Shown here piece by piece: positions 12,828 to 13,213 of a stretch of 13,213 nt of DNA. Positions within the stretch are counted from its first letter, which is position 1; each line of letters starts with the position of its first letter. The DNA is from an uncultured Clostridia bacterium (GTDB lineage Bacteria; Bacillota; Clostridia; Oscillospirales; Oscillospiraceae), in the NCBI GenBank assembly GCA_946011705.1, contig CAMGCA010000022.1, forward strand, positions 1 to 13,213, in the 5' to 3' direction. The notes under the pieces were generated by a model, which did no database searches, was not told the origin of the DNA, and saw nothing but the letters and a program-made list of their open reading frames with translations. The translations under genes and the position numbers were made by a program.

Positions 12828-13213
12828 ATGGGACAGAAAGTTAATCCCCATGGACTGCGTGTTGGTGTAATCAAGGATTGGGATTCCCGCTGGTATGCCC
12901 GCGAGGACAAGGTGGGCGACCTGATCGTCGAGGATTACAACATCCGTAAGTATCTGAAGAACAAGCTGTACGCCGCTGGCGTGGCTAAGATCGAGATCGA
13001 GCGTTCCAACGGCAAGGTCAAGATCAACCTGTGGTGCTCCCGTCCCGGCGTGGTGATCGGCAAGGCTGGCGCTGAGATCGAGAACCTGCGCAAGGAGATG
13101 GAAGTCAAGCTCGGTAAGAGCGTGAACCTGAACATCGTTGAGGTCCGCAGCCCCGACCTGAACGCTCAGCTGGTGGCTGAGAACATCGCTCAGCAGCTGG
13201 AGAAGCGTATCTC
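12828..13213 (+). CDS. rpsC: 30S ribosomal protein S3, N-terminal part (3' end outside window)
   Basis: S3 forms part of the mRNA entry channel of the 30S subunit and contributes to mRNA unwinding. The start ATG follows AGGAGG (12817-12822) by 5 bases, and the encoded opening MGQKVNPHGLRVGVIKDWDS is the family standard. A KH domain is visible with its GxxG-type motif VIGKAG at residues 76-81. The frame is open to the end of the window after 128 complete codons, about 60 percent of the usual length, so the truncation is only the window edge. In the canonical order rplP, rpmC and rpsQ should follow. Confidence 0.97.
   Translation, partial: MGQKVNPHGLRVGVIKDWDSRWYAREDKVGDLIVEDYNIRKYLKNKLYAAGVAKIEIERSNGKVKINLWCSRPGVVIGKAGAEIENLRKEMEVKLGKSVNLNIVEVRSPDLNAQLVAENIAQQLEKRI

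Noticed and set aside
1..13213. CRISPR arrays, tRNA genes, phage or defence genes, transposases
   Set aside because: None seen on either strand; apart from the palindromic repeats the window is conserved housekeeping sequence.

Overview
The window is a gene-dense piece of a Gram-positive genome of fairly high G+C content. All genes lie on the plus strand. Gene content, gene order, strong AGGAGG-type ribosome binding sites and the sequence style of the proteins (PASTA kinase, PP2C phosphatase, L3 variant) point to a Clostridia member, most likely an Oscillospiraceae/Ruminococcaceae gut-type bacterium. That placement is inference from family knowledge; no 16S gene is present.

Bases 1-8640 form one tightly packed housekeeping operon: the 3' part of priA, then def, fmt, rsmB, rlmN, a PP2C phosphatase (stp/prpC), a PASTA Ser/Thr kinase (prkC) and rsgA. 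Four junctions overlap (TAATG, TGATG, ATGA, ATGA) and the other gaps are 32 bases or less, so translational coupling is likely. The genes link replication restart (PriA), initiator-Met formylation and deformylation (Fmt, Def), rRNA methylation (RsmB, RlmN), 30S maturation (RsgA), and a kinase/phosphatase pair whose targets in related bacteria include RsgA.

Bases 8641-9223 carry no convincing protein gene apart from a possible 14-codon leader ORF. They hold a 112-base compound palindrome (MITE/REP-like) directly after rsgA, a second GC-rich palindrome, a near-consensus sigma-A promoter with an extended -10, and a leader of about 270 nt for the ribosomal-protein operon. The leader has a hairpin at the very 5' end and a terminator-like hairpin followed by a U-tract, about 100 bases before rpsJ.

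Bases 9224-13213 are the S10 (rpsJ) ribosomal-protein operon in canonical order: rpsJ, rplC, rplD, rplW, rplB, rpsS, rplV and the 5' part of rpsC, which runs off the window. The rpsJ-rplC spacer is unusually long (123 nt) and structured, and shares an 18-column motif with the rpsJ leader.

No novel multi-gene system is present. The parts most worth a second look are the S10 leader (candidate attenuator), the motif it shares with the rpsJ-rplC spacer, and the palindromic repeat after rsgA.
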